Assembly: GCF_040529335.1 (NCBI RefSeq)
Contig: NZ_CP159534.1
Location: 1,674,001 to 1,738,000 of the forward strand
Direction of reading: 5' to 3'
From: Streptomyces sp. HUAS MG91
Lineage (GTDB): Bacteria > Actinomycetota > Actinomycetes > Streptomycetales > Streptomycetaceae
DNA: 64,000 bases
Shown here: positions 40,513-51,152 of the stretch, piece after piece
Layout: the number at the start of each line of letters is the position of its first letter
How positions within the stretch are numbered: position 1 is the stretch's first letter
Position numbers and translations under genes: made by a program
Notes under the pieces: generated by a model
Told to the model about the DNA's origin: nothing
The model's input: only the letters and a program-made list of their open reading frames with translations
Databases searched by the model: none

Positions 40513-41388
40513 TTACTTCTTCTCCACCGCGTGACCGCCGAACTGGTTGCGCAGCGCGGCGATCATCTTCATCTGCGGCGAGTCGTCCTGGCGCGAGGCG
40601 AAGCGCGCGAAGAGGGACGCGGTGATCGCGGGCAGCGGGACGGCGTTGTCGATGGCGGCCTCGACCGTCCAGCGGCCCTCGCCGGAGTCCTGCGCGAAGC
40701 CGCGCAGGTCGGCCAGGTGCTCGTCCTCGTCGAGGGCGTTGACGGCCAGGTCGAGGAGCCAGGAACGGATGACCGTGCCCTCCTGCCAGGAGCGGAAGAC
40801 CTCGCGGACGTCGGTCACCGAGTCCACGGCCTCCAGCAGCTCCCAGCCCTCGGCGTAGGCCTGCATCATCGCGTACTCGATGCCGTTGTGGACCATCTTC
40901 GAGAAGTGGCCGGCGCCGACCTTGCCGGCGTGGACCGAGCCGAACTCACCCTCGGGCTTGAGGGCGTCGAAGATCGGCTGGACCTTGGCGACGTCCGCCT
41001 CGGAGCCGCCGTACATCAGCGCGTAGCCGTTCTGGAGGCCCCACACGCCGCCGGAGACGCCGCAGTCGACGAAGCCGATGCCCTTCACGCCCAGCTCGGC
41101 GGCGTGCTTCTCGTCGTCCGTCCAGCGGGAGTTGCCGCCGTCGACGACGATGTCGCCCTCCGACAGGAGCTCCTTGAGCTCGTCGACGGTGGACTGGGTC
41201 GCGGCGCCCGCCGGGACCATCACCCAGACCACGCGCGGGCCTTCGAGCTTCTCGACGAGCTCGGCGAGGGAGGCGACGTCGGAGACCTCGGGGTTGCGGT
41301 CGTAGCCGATGACGTCGTGGCCCGCGCGGCGGATGCGCTCGCGCATGTTGCCGCCCATCTTGCCGAGACCGATGAGACCAAGCTGCAT
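40513..41388 (-). CDS. gnd: 6-phosphogluconate dehydrogenase (short decarboxylating type)
   Basis: A 291-residue enzyme with the NAD(P) loop GLIGLGKMGGNM at the N-terminus, DGGNSRW, the substrate-binding GVSGGVWGLQNGY, and the catalytic Lys-Asn pair in KMVHNGIEYAMMQ. Length fits the short, often NAD-preferring GndA/YqeC-type enzymes rather than the 470-residue form. It converts 6-phosphogluconate to ribulose 5-phosphate with release of carbon dioxide. It is the last gene of the operon, 42 bp after pgi. Streptomycetes usually have a second 6-phosphogluconate dehydrogenase elsewhere. Confidence 0.93.
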   Translation of the reverse strand: MQLGLIGLGKMGGNMRERIRRAGHDVIGYDRNPEVSDVASLAELVEKLEGPRVVWVMVPAGAATQSTVDELKELLSEGDIVVDGGNSRWTDDEKHAAELGVKGIGFVDCGVSGGVWGLQNGYALMYGGSEADVAKVQPIFDALKPEGEFGSVHAGKVGAGHFSKMVHNGIEYAMMQAYAEGWELLEAVDSVTDVREVFRSWQEGTVIRSWLLDLAVNALDEDEHLADLRGFAQDSGEGRWTVEAAIDNAVPLPAITASLFARFASRQDDSPQMKMIAALRNQFGGHAVEKK

Positions 41389-41430
41389 GTCAGTTCACTT
41401 ACTTTCGGGAGTCTTGGGAACGAGTGGGGG

Positions 41431-43086
41431 TCAGGACGTGCGGCCGCGCAGCGCGCGGTAGGTGCCGACCAGGGCCTGGGTGGAGGGGTCGAGGCCGGGG
41501 ACCTCGGCGCCCTCCGTGAGGGCGGGCTCGACGCGCTTGGCGAGGACCTTGCCGAGTTCGACGCCCCACTGGTCGAAGGAGTCGATGTTCCAGACGGCGC
41601 CCTGGACGAAGACCTTCTGCTCGTAGAGGGCGATGAGCTGGCCGAGGACCGACGGGGTCAGTTCCTTCGCCAGGATCGTCGTGGTCGGGTGGTTGCCCTG
41701 GAACGTCTTGTGGGCGACCAGTTCCTCGGCGACGCCCTCGGCGCGGACCTCGTCGGGCGTCTTGCCGAAGGCGAGCGCCTGGCCCTGCGCGAACAGGTTG
41801 GCCATCAGCAGGTCGTGCTGGCCCTTGAGGTCGTCGCTCAGCTCGTCGACCGGGTTCGCGAAGCCGATGAGGTCGGCCGGGATCAGCTTCGTGCCCTGGT
41901 GGATGAGCTGGTAGTAGGCGTGCTGGCCGTTGGTGCCCGGGGTGCCCCAGACGACCGGGCCGGTCTGCCACTCCACGCGGCGGCCCTCGCGGTCCACGGA
42001 CTTGCCGTTGGACTCCATGTCGAGCTGCTGGAGGTAGGCGGTGAACTTGGACAGGTAGTGCGAGTACGGCAGCACCGCGTGCGACTGGGCGCCGTGGAAG
42101 TTGCCGTACCAGATGCCCAGGAGGCCGAGCAGCAGCGGCGCGTTGGCCTCGGCGGGCGCCGTGCGGAAGTGCTCGTCGACCAGGTGGAAGCCGTCGAGCA
42201 GCTCGCGGAAGCGGTCCGGGCCGATGGCGATCATCAGCGACAGGCCGATGGCCGAGTCGAAGGAGTAGCGGCCGCCGACCCAGTCCCAGAACTCGAACAT
42301 GTTGGCCGTGTCGATGCCGAAGTCCGAGACCTTCTCGGCGTTGGTGGAGAGGGCGACGAAGTGCTTCGCGACGGCCGCCCCGTCGCCGCCGAGGCCGGCG
42401 AGCAGCCAGGTGCGGGCGGCGGTGGCGTTGGTGATCGTCTCGATGGTGGTGAACGTCTTCGAGGCGATGATGAACAGCGTCTCGGCCGGGTCGAGGTCGC
42501 GGACGGCCTCGTGCAGGTCGGCGCCGTCCACGTTCGACACGAAGCGGAACGTCAGCTCGCGCGCGGTGAACGGGCGCAGGGCCTCGTACGCCATGGCGGG
42601 GCCGAGGTCGGAGCCACCGATACCGACGTTCACGACGTTCTTGATGCGCTTGCCGGTGTGGCCGGTCCACTCGCCGGAGCGGACCTTGTCCGCGAAGGCG
42701 GTCATCTTGTCGAGGACGGCGTGCACGCCCGGCACGACGTTCTCGCCGTCGACCTCGATCACCGTGCCGGCCGGGGCGCGCAGGGCCGTGTGCAGCACGG
42801 CGCGGTCCTCGGTCGTGTTGATCTTCTCGCCGCGGAACATGGCGTCGCGCTGCCCGAACACGTCGGTGGCGGTGGCCAGTTCCTGGAGCAGGGCGAGCGT
42901 CTCGTCCGTGACCAGGTGCTTGGAGTAGTCGATGTGCAGGTCGCCGACCTGGACGGTGTAGCGCCCGGCGCGCCCCGGGTCACCGGCGAACAGGTCGCGC
43001 AGGTGCGTGCCGTTGAACTTCGCGCGGTGGTCCTCGAGGGCGGTCCACTGCGGGCGGCGCGTCAGCAGAGGGGCGTTCTCAGGCAT
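41431..43086 (-). CDS. pgi: glucose-6-phosphate isomerase
   Basis: A 551-residue cytoplasmic enzyme of normal length. The PGI signatures are visible: [37 protein letters not shown], and [14 protein letters not shown] near the C-terminus; the catalytic Glu and His lie in the usual places. It interconverts glucose 6-phosphate and fructose 6-phosphate, linking the pentose-phosphate genes here with glycolysis. ATG 43086 overlaps the opcA stop by 8 bp. Confidence 0.95.
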   Translation of the reverse strand: MPENAPLLTRRPQWTALEDHRAKFNGTHLRDLFAGDPGRAGRYTVQVGDLHIDYSKHLVTDETLALLQELATATDVFGQRDAMFRGEKINTTEDRAVLHTALRAPAGTVIEVDGENVVPGVHAVLDKMTAFADKVRSGEWTGHTGKRIKNVVNVGIGGSDLGPAMAYEALRPFTARELTFRFVSNVDGADLHEAVRDLDPAETLFIIASKTFTTIETITNATAARTWLLAGLGGDGAAVAKHFVALSTNAEKVSDFGIDTANMFEFWDWVGGRYSFDSAIGLSLMIAIGPDRFRELLDGFHLVDEHFRTAPAEANAPLLLGLLGIWYGNFHGAQSHAVLPYSHYLSKFTAYLQQLDMESNGKSVDREGRRVEWQTGPVVWGTPGTNGQHAYYQLIHQGTKLIPADLIGFANPVDELSDDLKGQHDLLMANLFAQGQALAFGKTPDEVRAEGVAEELVAHKTFQGNHPTTTILAKELTPSVLGQLIALYEQKVFVQGAVWNIDSFDQWGVELGKVLAKRVEPALTEGAEVPGLDPSTQALVGTYRALRGRTS

Positions 43087-44020
43087 GTTGAACGGACTCC
43101 TTGGTGCCGGAGGCGCTGCCGTGGAGCGCGACGGCGTACATCTCGTCGGCGTCGAGGCGGCGCAGCTCCTCGGCGATCAGTTCGGCCGTGGAGCGGACCT
43201 TCAGGGCGAGGGTGCGCTGCGGCTGGCCGGGCAGGGACAGGGTGGCGAGCGGGCCGTCGGGGCGATCGATGACGATCTCGCCGTTCGGCGTGCCGAGGCG
43301 GACCGCGGTGACGACCGGGCCGTCGGTGGTGACCCGCTCGACCTCGACGCCGAGCCGGGTGCCGAGCCAGCGCGCGAGCAGTTCGGCGCTGGGGTTCTCG
43401 GCCTCGGACTCGACGGCCGCGGAGACGATCTCGGCGCGGGCCTGGTCGAGGGCGGCGGCCAGCATGGAACGCCACGGGGTGAGGCGGGTCCAGGCGAGGT
43501 CGGTGTCGCCGGGGGCGTAGGACCTGGCACGCAGTTCCAGGGCGCCGATCGGGTCCTCGACCGCGTAGGCGTCGGTGATGCGGCGGGCCGCGAGGGCGCC
43601 CAGCGGGTCCTTGGCGGGATCTTCCGGGGCGTCCACCGGCCACCACACGACGACGGGCGCGTCGGGCAGCAGCAGCGGCAGCACGACCGAGGCGGCGTGC
43701 TTGCTGACCTCGCCGTGGGTGCGCAGGACGACGGTCTCGCCGGTGCCCGCGTCGGAGCCGACCCGGACCTCGGCGTCGAGCCGGTTGCCCTGGCGGTCCC
43801 GCGGCGAGCGCGCGGTCCGCTTGATGACGACGAGGGTGCGCGAGGGGTGCTCGCGGGACGCCTCCTGGGCGGCCTTCGTCGCGTCGTACGCGTTCTCCTC
43901 GTCCGTGACGATGACCATCGTCAGGACCATGCCCACGGCGGGCGTCCCGATGGCCCGGCGCCCTTCGACGAGCGCCTTGTTGATCTTGCTTGCCGTGGTG
44001 TCGGTCAGGTCGATCCTCAT
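43079..44020 (-). CDS. opcA: OpcA, assembly/allosteric factor of glucose-6-phosphate dehydrogenase
   Basis: A 313-residue protein of the OpcA family found in actinobacteria and cyanobacteria, recognised from its [17 protein letters not shown] start, [19 protein letters not shown] segment, and invariable position after zwf. OpcA assists the assembly or redox control of glucose-6-phosphate dehydrogenase. It is coupled to zwf by a 4-bp ATGA overlap and to pgi by 8 bp. Confidence 0.93.
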   Translation of the reverse strand: MRIDLTDTTASKINKALVEGRRAIGTPAVGMVLTMVIVTDEENAYDATKAAQEASREHPSRTLVVIKRTARSPRDRQGNRLDAEVRVGSDAGTGETVVLRTHGEVSKHAASVVLPLLLPDAPVVVWWPVDAPEDPAKDPLGALAARRITDAYAVEDPIGALELRARSYAPGDTDLAWTRLTPWRSMLAAALDQARAEIVSAAVESEAENPSAELLARWLGTRLGVEVERVTTDGPVVTAVRLGTPNGEIVIDRPDGPLATLSLPGQPQRTLALKVRSTAELIAEELRRLDADEMYAVALHGSASGTKESVQHA

Positions 44021-45564
44021 GGCCTGCGCCAGCTCCGTCCGTCTCGTGCGAGCATCTCGTCCGCTTCCCCCGGGCCCCAGCTGCCCGACGCGTACTGCGC
44101 GGGCTTGCCGTGGGTGTCCCAGTGCTCCTCGACCGGGTCGAGGATGCGCCAGGACTCCTCGACCTCTTCCGTGCGCGGGAAGAGGTTGGCGTCGCCGAGC
44201 AGCACGTCCAGGATCAGCCGCTCGTACGCCTCGGGGCTGGACTCCGTGAACGACTCGCCGTACGCGAAGTCCATGGAGACGTCACGGATCTCCATCGAAG
44301 TACCCGGGACCTTCGAACCGAAGCGTACGGTCATGCCCTCGTCGGGCTGGACCCGGATGACGACCGCGTTCTGGCCGAGTTCCTCGGTGGCGGTGGAGTC
44401 GAACGGGGAGTGCGGGGCGCGCTGGAAGACGACCGCGATCTCGGTGACGCGGCGGCCCAGGCGCTTGCCGGTGCGCAGGTAGAACGGGACGCCCGCCCAG
44501 CGGCGGTTGTCGATCTCCAGCTTCACGGCGGCGTAGGTGTCGGTCTTCGACTGCGGGTCGATGCCGTCTTCCTGGAGGTAGCCGCGGACCTTCTCGCCGC
44601 CCTGCCAGCCCGCCGCGTACTGGGCGCGCACGGTGGAGCGCTCCAGGTCGGCGGGGAGCCGGACGGACTTGAGGACCTTGAGCTTCTCGTTGACGAGCGA
44701 CTCGGCGTCGAACGCGGCCGGTTCCTCCATCGCCGTGAGGGCGAGCAGCTGCAGGAGGTGGTTCTGGATGACGTCGCGGGCGGCGCCGATGCCGTCGTAG
44801 TAGCCGGCGCGGCCGCCGATGCCGATGTCCTCGGCCATGGTGATCTGCACGTGGTCCACGTACGACCGGTTCCAGATGGGCTCGTACATCTGGTTGGCGA
44901 AGCGGAGCGCCAGGATGTTCTGGACGGTCTCCTTGCCGAGGTAGTGGTCGATGCGGAAGACCTGCTCGGGGGCGAACACGTCGTGCACGATCGCGTTCAG
45001 CTCGCGCGCCGACTCGCTGTCGTGGCCGAACGGCTTCTCGATGACGGCGCGCCGCCAGGAGCCGTCGGGGGCGTCCGCGAGGCCGTGCTTCTTGAGCTGC
45101 TGGACGACCTTGGGGAAGAACTTCGGCGGGACGGACAGGTAGAAGGCGTAGTTGCCGCTCGTGCCCTGCTTCTCGTCCAGCTCGTCGACGGCGTCGCGCA
45201 GCTGCTTGAACGCGGTGTCGTCGTCGAAGTCGCCGGGGATGAAGCGCATGCCCTCGGCGAGCTGGGCCCAGACCTCCTCGCGGAAGGGGGTACGGGCGTG
45301 TTCGCGCACCGAGTCGTGGACGACCTGGGCGAAGTCCTGGTCCTCCCACTCGCGGCGGGCGAAGCCGAGGAGCGAGAAGCCGGGCGGGAGCAGACCGCGG
45401 TTGGCGAGGTCGTAGACCGCCGGCATCAGCTTCTTGCGGGACAGGTCACCGGTGACGCCGAAGATGACGAGCCCCGAGGGGCCCGCGACGCGCGGCAGGC
45501 GGCGGTCGCGGGGATCGCGGAGCGGGTTGGCCCACTCCTGCGACGGCAGGGAGGAGACGCTCAC
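44017..45564 (-). CDS. zwf: glucose-6-phosphate 1-dehydrogenase
   Basis: A 515-residue enzyme. It has the coenzyme loop [11 protein letters not shown], the conserved EKPFGHD, and the active-site [13 protein letters not shown] with its catalytic His and Lys. GTG 45564 overlaps the tal stop codon (GTGA); a longer upstream frame would run inside tal and is rejected. It oxidises glucose 6-phosphate to 6-phosphogluconolactone and supplies NADPH. No 6-phosphogluconolactonase gene is present in this cluster. Confidence 0.96.
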   Translation of the reverse strand: MSVSSLPSQEWANPLRDPRDRRLPRVAGPSGLVIFGVTGDLSRKKLMPAVYDLANRGLLPPGFSLLGFARREWEDQDFAQVVHDSVREHARTPFREEVWAQLAEGMRFIPGDFDDDTAFKQLRDAVDELDEKQGTSGNYAFYLSVPPKFFPKVVQQLKKHGLADAPDGSWRRAVIEKPFGHDSESARELNAIVHDVFAPEQVFRIDHYLGKETVQNILALRFANQMYEPIWNRSYVDHVQITMAEDIGIGGRAGYYDGIGAARDVIQNHLLQLLALTAMEEPAAFDAESLVNEKLKVLKSVRLPADLERSTVRAQYAAGWQGGEKVRGYLQEDGIDPQSKTDTYAAVKLEIDNRRWAGVPFYLRTGKRLGRRVTEIAVVFQRAPHSPFDSTATEELGQNAVVIRVQPDEGMTVRFGSKVPGTSMEIRDVSMDFAYGESFTESSPEAYERLILDVLLGDANLFPRTEEVEESWRILDPVEEHWDTHGKPAQYASGSWGPGEADEMLARDGRSWRRP

Positions 45565-46700
45565 TTGGCCTCGCCGCCCCGGAGGCGGTCGGCGACCGTG
45601 GCGAGCAGGTCGTTCCAGGCGGCCTCGAACTTCTGCACGGCCTCGTCCTCGAGCTGCTGGACGACCTCGTCGTAGGAGATGCCGAGCTTCTCGACGGCGG
45701 CCAGCTCCTCGCGGGAGGTCTCGTAGGTGCCCGAGACGGCGTCGCCGTGGATGTCGCCGTGGTCGGCGGTGGCGTTGAGGGTGCCTTCCGGCATCGTGTT
45801 GACGGTGCCCGGGGCGGCCAGCTCGTCGACGTACAGGGTGTCCTTGTACGCCTTGTCCTTCACGCCGGTCGAGGCCCACAGCGGGCGCTGCTTGTTGGCG
45901 CCGGCGGCCGCCAGCTTGGTGGCCCGCTCGGAGGCGAAGACCTGCTCGTAGGCCTCGTAGGCGAGGCGGGCGTTGGCGAGGGCGGCCTTGCCGCGGACGG
46001 CCTTGGCCTCGTCGGTGCCGAGGGCGTCGATCCGCTTGTCGATCTCGGTGTCGACGCGGGAGACGAAGAACGAGGCGACGGAGTGGATGACGGAGAGGTC
46101 GAGGCCGCGCTCGTGGGCCTTCTCCAGACCGGCCAGGTAGGCGTCCATGACGGCCTTGTAGCGGTCGAGGGAGAAGATCAGCGTGACGTTGACCGAGATG
46201 CCGAGGCCGATGACCTCGGTGATCGCCGGGAGGCCCGCGAGGGTCGCCGGGATCTTGATCATGACGTTGGGGCGGTCGACGAGCCAGGCGAGCTGCTTGG
46301 CCTCGGCGATGGTGGCCTCGGTGTCGTGCGCGAGGCGCGGGTCGACCTCGATGGAGACCCGGCCGTCGCGGCCGCCGGTCGCGTCGTACACGGGGCGCAG
46401 GATGTCGGCGGCGGCGCGGACGTCGGCCGTGGTCATCATGCGGACGGCCTCGTCGACGGTGACCTTGCGGACGGCGAGGTCGGCGAGCTGGTCCTCGTAG
46501 CCCGCGCCGGAGCCGATGGCGGCCTGGAAGATCGACGGGTTGGTGGTGACGCCGACGACGTGCGACTTCTCGATCAGCTCGGCGAGGTTGCCGGACTCGA
46601 TGCGGGTGCGGGACAGGTCGTCCAGCCAGATGGAAACGCCTTCGTCGGAGAGGGCCTTGAGGGGCGACGAGGTAGCGGCGTTGCTCATGGTGTGCTTCAT
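45561..46700 (-). CDS. tal: transaldolase
   Basis: A 379-residue actinobacterial-type transaldolase. It has [14 protein letters not shown] near the N-terminus, the Schiff-base Lys in [11 protein letters not shown], and a conserved C-terminal [24 protein letters not shown]. It moves a dihydroxyacetone unit between sugar phosphates. Two starts are possible, ATG 46700 and ATG 46688; the single AAGGAAG site is too close to the first and rather far from the second. Confidence 0.95.
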   Translation of the reverse strand: MKHTMSNAATSSPLKALSDEGVSIWLDDLSRTRIESGNLAELIEKSHVVGVTTNPSIFQAAIGSGAGYEDQLADLAVRKVTVDEAVRMMTTADVRAAADILRPVYDATGGRDGRVSIEVDPRLAHDTEATIAEAKQLAWLVDRPNVMIKIPATLAGLPAITEVIGLGISVNVTLIFSLDRYKAVMDAYLAGLEKAHERGLDLSVIHSVASFFVSRVDTEIDKRIDALGTDEAKAVRGKAALANARLAYEAYEQVFASERATKLAAAGANKQRPLWASTGVKDKAYKDTLYVDELAAPGTVNTMPEGTLNATADHGDIHGDAVSGTYETSREELAAVEKLGISYDEVVQQLEDEAVQKFEAAWNDLLATVADRLRGGEAK

Positions 46701-46740
46701 CTTCCTTCGGTGTGACTCAGTGCGGTGAGGTTCGTGGGGG

Positions 46741-48837
46741 TCAGGCGCGGGCGGCGGCGAGGGACTCGCGGGCCTGGGCGGCGACGTTCTCGGCGGTGAA
46801 GCCGAACTGCTCGAAGAGGACGTTCGCGTCGGCGGAGGCGCCGAAGTGCTCCAGGGAGACGATCCGGCCGGCGTCGCCGACGTAGCGGTACCAGGTCAGG
46901 GCGATGCCCGCCTCGACCGCCACGCGGGCCTTGACCGACGGCGGCAGGACGGAGTCCCGGTAGGCCTGGTCCTGCTCCTCGAACCACTCGACGGACGGCA
47001 TCGACACGACGCGGGTCGCGACGCCCTCGGACTCCAGCTGCTCGCGGGCGGCGACGGCGAGCTGCACCTCGGAGCCGGTGGCGATGAGGATGACGTCGGG
47101 GGTGCCGGTGGACGCCTCGGCGAGGACGTAACCGCCCTTGGCGGCGGCCTCGTTGGCCTCGTAGGTGGGCAGGCCCTGGCGGGAGAGCGCCAGGCCGTGC
47201 GGGGCCGGCTTGACCGAGCCGCGGCGCAGGATCTCGCGCCAGGCGATGGCCGTCTCGTTGGCGTCGGCCGGGCGGACGATGTTCAGGCCCGGGATGGCGC
47301 GCAGCGAGGCCAGGTGCTCGACGGGCTGGTGGGTCGGGCCGTCCTCGCCGAGGCCGATGGAGTCGTGCGTCCACACGTAGGTGACGGGGAGCTGCATGAG
47401 CGCCGACATGCGGACGGCGTTGCGCATGTAGTCGGAGAACACGAGGAACGTGCCGCCGTAGATGCGGGTGTTGCCGTGCAGCGCGATGCCGTTCATCTCG
47501 GCGGCCATCGAAAACTCGCGGATGCCGAAGTGGACGGTGCGGCCGTAGGGGTCGGCCTCGGGCAGCGGGTTGCCGACGGGCAGGAACGACGAGGTCTTGT
47601 CGATCGTCGTGTTGTTCGAGCCGGCGAGGTCGGCGGAGCCGCCCCACAGCTCGGGGACGACCGGGCCGAGGGCCTGGAGGACCTTGCCGGACGCGGCGCG
47701 CGTGGCGATCTTGGTGCCTGTCTCGAAGGCGGGCAGGTGCTCCTCCCAGCCCTCGGGCAGGCGGCCGGCGAGGACGCGGTCCAGCGTCGCGGAGCGCTCG
47801 GGGTTGGCGTTCCGCCACTCGGCGAGCTTCTTGTCCCAGGCCGCGTGGGCCTCGGCGCCGCGGTCCAGGGCGAGCCCGGCGTGGGCGGCGACGGCGTCCT
47901 CGACGACGAAGTCCTGCTCGGGGTCGAAGCCGAGGACGCGCTTGGTGGCGGCGATCTCCTCGGCGCCGAGCGCGGAGCCGTGCGAGCCCTCGGTGTTCTG
48001 CTTGGTCGGGGCGGGCCAGGCGATGATCGTGCGCATCGCGATGAGGGACGGCTTGTCGGTCACGGCCTTGGCGGCGGCGAGCGCGGCGTGCAGGGCCTGG
48101 ACGTCGACGTCGCCGTTCTCCTGCGGGGTGATCCGCTGCACGTGCCAGCCGTACGCCTCGTAGCGGGCCAGGACGTCCTCGGAGAAGGCGGTCGCGGTGT
48201 CGCCCTCGATGGAGATGTGGTTGTCGTCCCAGACGAAGACGAGGTTGCCGAGCTTCTGGTGGCCGGCCATCGAGGAGGCCTCGGCGGAGACGCCCTCCTC
48301 CAGGTCGCCGTCGGAGACGATGGCCCAGATCGTGTGGTCGAAGGGGCTCTCGCCCTGAGCGGCCTCGGGGTCGAACAGGCCGCGCTCGTAGCGGGCGGCC
48401 ATCGCCATGCCCACCGCGTTGGCGACGCCCTGGCCCAGCGGGCCGGTCGTCGTCTCGACACCGGCGGTGTGGCCGTACTCGGGGTGGCCGGGCGTCTTGG
48501 AGCCCTGCGTGCGGAACGCCTTCAGGTCGTCCAGGCTCAGCTCGTAGCCGGACAGGAAGAGCTGGGTGTAGAGCGTCAGGCTGGTGTGGCCGGGCGACAG
48601 GACGAAGCGGTCGCGGCCGGTCCACTCCGGGTCGGCCGGGTCGTGCCGCATGGCCTTCTGGAACAGGGTGTACGCGGCGGGGGCGAGGCTCATCGCCGTA
48701 CCCGGGTGCCCGTTCCCGACCTTCTGCACGGCGTCCGCCGCCAGCAGGCGGGCGGTGTCGACGGCGCGCTGGTCGAGCTCGGTCCACTCGAAGGGGCGCT
48801 CGAAGGGGTCGAGGCCGTCGGGTGTCTGCGTGCTCAT
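46741..48837 (-). CDS. tkt: transketolase
   Basis: A 698-residue thiamine diphosphate enzyme. It has [16 protein letters not shown], the ThDP-binding [33 protein letters not shown] region, [19 protein letters not shown], and the C-terminal transketolase domain. AAGGAAG lies at good spacing before ATG 48837. First gene of the six-gene operon tkt-tal-zwf-opcA-pgi-gnd, the same order I recall for one of the two S. coelicolor clusters. It exchanges two-carbon units between sugar phosphates. Confidence 0.96.
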   Translation of the reverse strand: MSTQTPDGLDPFERPFEWTELDQRAVDTARLLAADAVQKVGNGHPGTAMSLAPAAYTLFQKAMRHDPADPEWTGRDRFVLSPGHTSLTLYTQLFLSGYELSLDDLKAFRTQGSKTPGHPEYGHTAGVETTTGPLGQGVANAVGMAMAARYERGLFDPEAAQGESPFDHTIWAIVSDGDLEEGVSAEASSMAGHQKLGNLVFVWDDNHISIEGDTATAFSEDVLARYEAYGWHVQRITPQENGDVDVQALHAALAAAKAVTDKPSLIAMRTIIAWPAPTKQNTEGSHGSALGAEEIAATKRVLGFDPEQDFVVEDAVAAHAGLALDRGAEAHAAWDKKLAEWRNANPERSATLDRVLAGRLPEGWEEHLPAFETGTKIATRAASGKVLQALGPVVPELWGGSADLAGSNNTTIDKTSSFLPVGNPLPEADPYGRTVHFGIREFSMAAEMNGIALHGNTRIYGGTFLVFSDYMRNAVRMSALMQLPVTYVWTHDSIGLGEDGPTHQPVEHLASLRAIPGLNIVRPADANETAIAWREILRRGSVKPAPHGLALSRQGLPTYEANEAAAKGGYVLAEASTGTPDVILIATGSEVQLAVAAREQLESEGVATRVVSMPSVEWFEEQDQAYRDSVLPPSVKARVAVEAGIALTWYRYVGDAGRIVSLEHFGASADANVLFEQFGFTAENVAAQARESLAAARA

Positions 48838-49021
48838 CTGTATGACTTCCTTCGCATCCGTTGTCCATCCAAGGCGCCGCGAGGCACCGGCCCCCAGAAT
48901 CCAAACCTCCTGGTCGGCCCGGCTTCAAATCTAAAGGTCATACTTTTGAGGGGACAGGTGGCCCCGTGCCAGCGTTCGGTGAAAATGGGACAGCAGAAAC
49001 GGCCGACACCGAGGAACACGC
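48838..49021. promoter_or_regulatory. divergent promoter region tkt/AraC regulator
   Basis: A 184-bp gap between divergent starts. Its centre (about 48928-48955) is unusually A/T-rich for this genome and carries TCAAA/TTTGA arms separated by 15 bp around AGTATGACC, a candidate site for the AraC protein and for the tkt promoter. Exact promoter boxes are not clear. Confidence 0.4.
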
Positions 49022-49936
49022 ATGCCGGAGCAGGACCCCGCACATCCGAGCGCACATCTGGGACCGACGGAGCACATCCGTACGTACCCCTTCGACCCCG
49101 CGGAGAGCCTGTCCGGGGTCGGCATGCGCGTCGGACCGATGGGGGCGGGCGGACCGTGGGAGGGCGTCGCCGCCCCGTCCCGGCGGGCGCACCGCATCGA
49201 CTTCCACGTGCTGCTGTTCTTCCGCGCGGGCCCGGTCCGTCACATGATCGACTTCACCGAGTACGAGGCCGGGGCGGGCGACATCCTGTGGATCCGGCCG
49301 GGGCAGGTGCACGGCTTCTCCGCGACGGACGAGTACGTGGGCACGAGCCTGACGATGCAGCCCGGATTCCTGCCGCGCGCCATCGTCGAGGCGACCGGCA
49401 TGTACCGCTACGACCGGCCACCGCTGCTCCACCCGGACGAGGCCCAACAGGCAGCGATCCAGGCGTCGTTGGAGCAGTTGCAGCGCGAGTACCTGGACAC
49501 CTCGACCCTCCCCCTGAGCCTGCACACCAGCGTCCTGCGGCACACGCTGACCGCCTTCATGCTGCGGGTGGCGCACGTCTCGGCGCAGGCCGCCGCCGAC
49601 GCCCTCGAACCGCAGGCCGACACGACCTTCACCCGGTTCCGGGCGGCGGTGGAGAAGCAGTTCACGACGAACCACAGCGTCAGCGCGTACGCCGACGAGC
49701 TCGGCTACTCGCGGCGCACCCTGGTCCGCGCGGTGCGCGCCGCGACCGGGCTGACCCCGAAGGCGTTCATCGACCGGCGCGTGGTCCTGGAGGCCAAGCG
49801 CCTCCTCGCCCACACCGACCTGCCGGTGGGCCGGATCGGGGCGGCGGTCGGGGTGCCGGACTCGGCGAACTTCTCGAAGTACTTCCAGCAGCACGCGGGG
49901 GTGACACCGGCCGGGTTCCGGGCCGAGCAGGTCTGA
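49022..49936 (+). CDS. AraC family transcriptional regulator
   Basis: A 304-residue regulator with a cupin-type N-terminal sensor (about 40-130: HRIDFHVLLFFRAG, then GDILWIRPGQVHGF) and a C-terminal double helix-turn-helix (about 200-300: SVSAYADELGYSRRTLVRAVRAATG, then PVGRIGAAVGVPDSANFSKYFQQHAGVTPAGFR). It is divergent from the pentose-phosphate operon and is its likely regulator; the ligand is unknown. A perfect terminator follows. Confidence 0.9.
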   Translation: MPEQDPAHPSAHLGPTEHIRTYPFDPAESLSGVGMRVGPMGAGGPWEGVAAPSRRAHRIDFHVLLFFRAGPVRHMIDFTEYEAGAGDILWIRPGQVHGFSATDEYVGTSLTMQPGFLPRAIVEATGMYRYDRPPLLHPDEAQQAAIQASLEQLQREYLDTSTLPLSLHTSVLRHTLTAFMLRVAHVSAQAAADALEPQADTTFTRFRAAVEKQFTTNHSVSAYADELGYSRRTLVRAVRAATGLTPKAFIDRRVVLEAKRLLAHTDLPVGRIGAAVGVPDSANFSKYFQQHAGVTPAGFRAEQV

Positions 49937-49961
49937 GCAGCCCGGGAGCAGCGCGGTGGCG

Positions 49962-50008
49962 ACCCCGGCGGGCCGTGGGGCCCCTTGCGCCCCACGGCCC
50001 GCCGGGGT
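49962..50008. terminator. terminator after the AraC gene
   Basis: A perfect 19-bp stem (49962-49980 with 49990-50008) and 9-nt loop isolate the AraC gene from the glycan locus that starts 60 bp further on. Confidence 0.85.
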
Positions 50009-50022
50009 TACTTTCGGAACTG

Positions 50023-50042
50023 TTCCGCAATCGATTGCGGAA
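50023..50042. promoter_or_regulatory. LacI-type operator
   Basis: TTCCGCAATCGATTGCGGAA is a perfect 20-bp palindrome with the central CG of LacI-family operators, 60 bp upstream of the LacI gene start. A CGGAACTGTT word is repeated directly on both sides (50015 and 50038). It is a likely autoregulatory site. Confidence 0.7.
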
Positions 50043-50101
50043 CTGTTGCAGAGAACCGAGGCGGCCGGTGCCCGACCGCTCGACGACCCAGGTGAGGCCC
50101 C

Positions 50102-51103
50102 ATGCCCCGTGTCACCATCGCGGACATCGCCCGGGAGGCCGGTGTCAGCAAGCCCACCGTCTCCCGCGCGCTGAACGGGCATCCGGACGTCGGCGCCGAG
50201 ACCCGCGAGCGGATCCAGCGGATCGCCGCCGACCTCGGCTACGCGCCGAGCTCCAGCGCCCGCTCCCTGCGCACCGGCCGGCACGACACGCTCGGGCTGC
50301 TCATGCCGCTGGAGCAGTGGTGGGGCTACTCCGACATCCAGTACGGCATCGCCGAGGAGAGCGCCCGGCGCGGGCTGCACCTGCTGGTCCACCCGCTGCG
50401 GCCGGGCGAGCAGGCGGAGCGGGAGTTCGTCACGCAGACCCTGCCGACGCTGCCGATGGACGGGCTGATCCTGCTGATGCCCGAGGGCACGCCCCGGCAC
50501 ATCGGCGCCATCGCCCACACCAGCATGCCGACCGTGGTCATCGACGACCGCGGCCACCGCCTCGACCTGCCGTACGTGGAGAGCACCAACCGCGCCGGGT
50601 TCCGCGAGGCGGTGACGCACCTGGTGCGGCACGGGCGGCGCCGGATCGCCTTCGTGGGCGGCCAGATGAACGACGCGTTCGCCCAGGAGCGCTTCGAGGG
50701 CTACCTCGACGCCCTGCGCGAGGGCGGCATCGCCTACGACCCGGCCCTCACCCTGCTGCCCGGCGACCGCGAACCGACCACCGACGAGATCACCGAGCTG
50801 CTCGGCACCGACCCCGACGGCCTCGCCGCGGCCTGGGACGAGATCGCCTTCTCGGCGCTGAACGCCCTGCACACCAGCGGCCACCGGGTCCCCGAGGACG
50901 TCGCCGTCACCGGGTTCGACGACTCCCCCATCGCCCGCGTCATGCGGCCGCCGCTCACCACGGTCCGCCAGCCGTTCCGGCAGATGGGCGCCGCCGCGGT
51001 CCGGATGCTGCTCGACTCCATCGAACACGGCCGGCCCCCGGCCCACTTCACCGTCCCCACCGAACTCGTGATCCGTGACTCCTGCGGCGGCCACGCCGGC
51101 TGA
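50102..51103 (+). CDS. LacI family repressor (first of two)
   Basis: A 333-residue regulator. The N-terminal LacI helix-turn-helix (VTIADIAREAGVSKPTVSRALNG, 4-26) and hinge (APSSSARSLRTGR) are followed by a periplasmic-binding-protein-like sensor ending GFDDSPIARVMRPPLTTVRQP. It is immediately upstream of, and likely co-transcribed with, the MFS transporter and GH3 genes, which it probably represses until the transported glycoside is present. Confidence 0.92.
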   Translation: MPRVTIADIAREAGVSKPTVSRALNGHPDVGAETRERIQRIAADLGYAPSSSARSLRTGRHDTLGLLMPLEQWWGYSDIQYGIAEESARRGLHLLVHPLRPGEQAEREFVTQTLPTLPMDGLILLMPEGTPRHIGAIAHTSMPTVVIDDRGHRLDLPYVESTNRAGFREAVTHLVRHGRRRIAFVGGQMNDAFAQERFEGYLDALREGGIAYDPALTLLPGDREPTTDEITELLGTDPDGLAAAWDEIAFSALNALHTSGHRVPEDVAVTGFDDSPIARVMRPPLTTVRQPFRQMGAAAVRMLLDSIEHGRPPAHFTVPTELVIRDSCGGHAG

Positions 51104-51152
51104 ACGCCCCGCACCACGAGCACCACCCATGACTCGAAGGAGAGTTGTGACC

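Noticed and set aside
46846..51078. A 1410-codon open frame on the + strand
   Set aside because: It is antisense to tkt and runs through the AraC and LacI genes. In very high G+C DNA the frame opposite a real gene is often open; it has no domain and a shadow-type composition.
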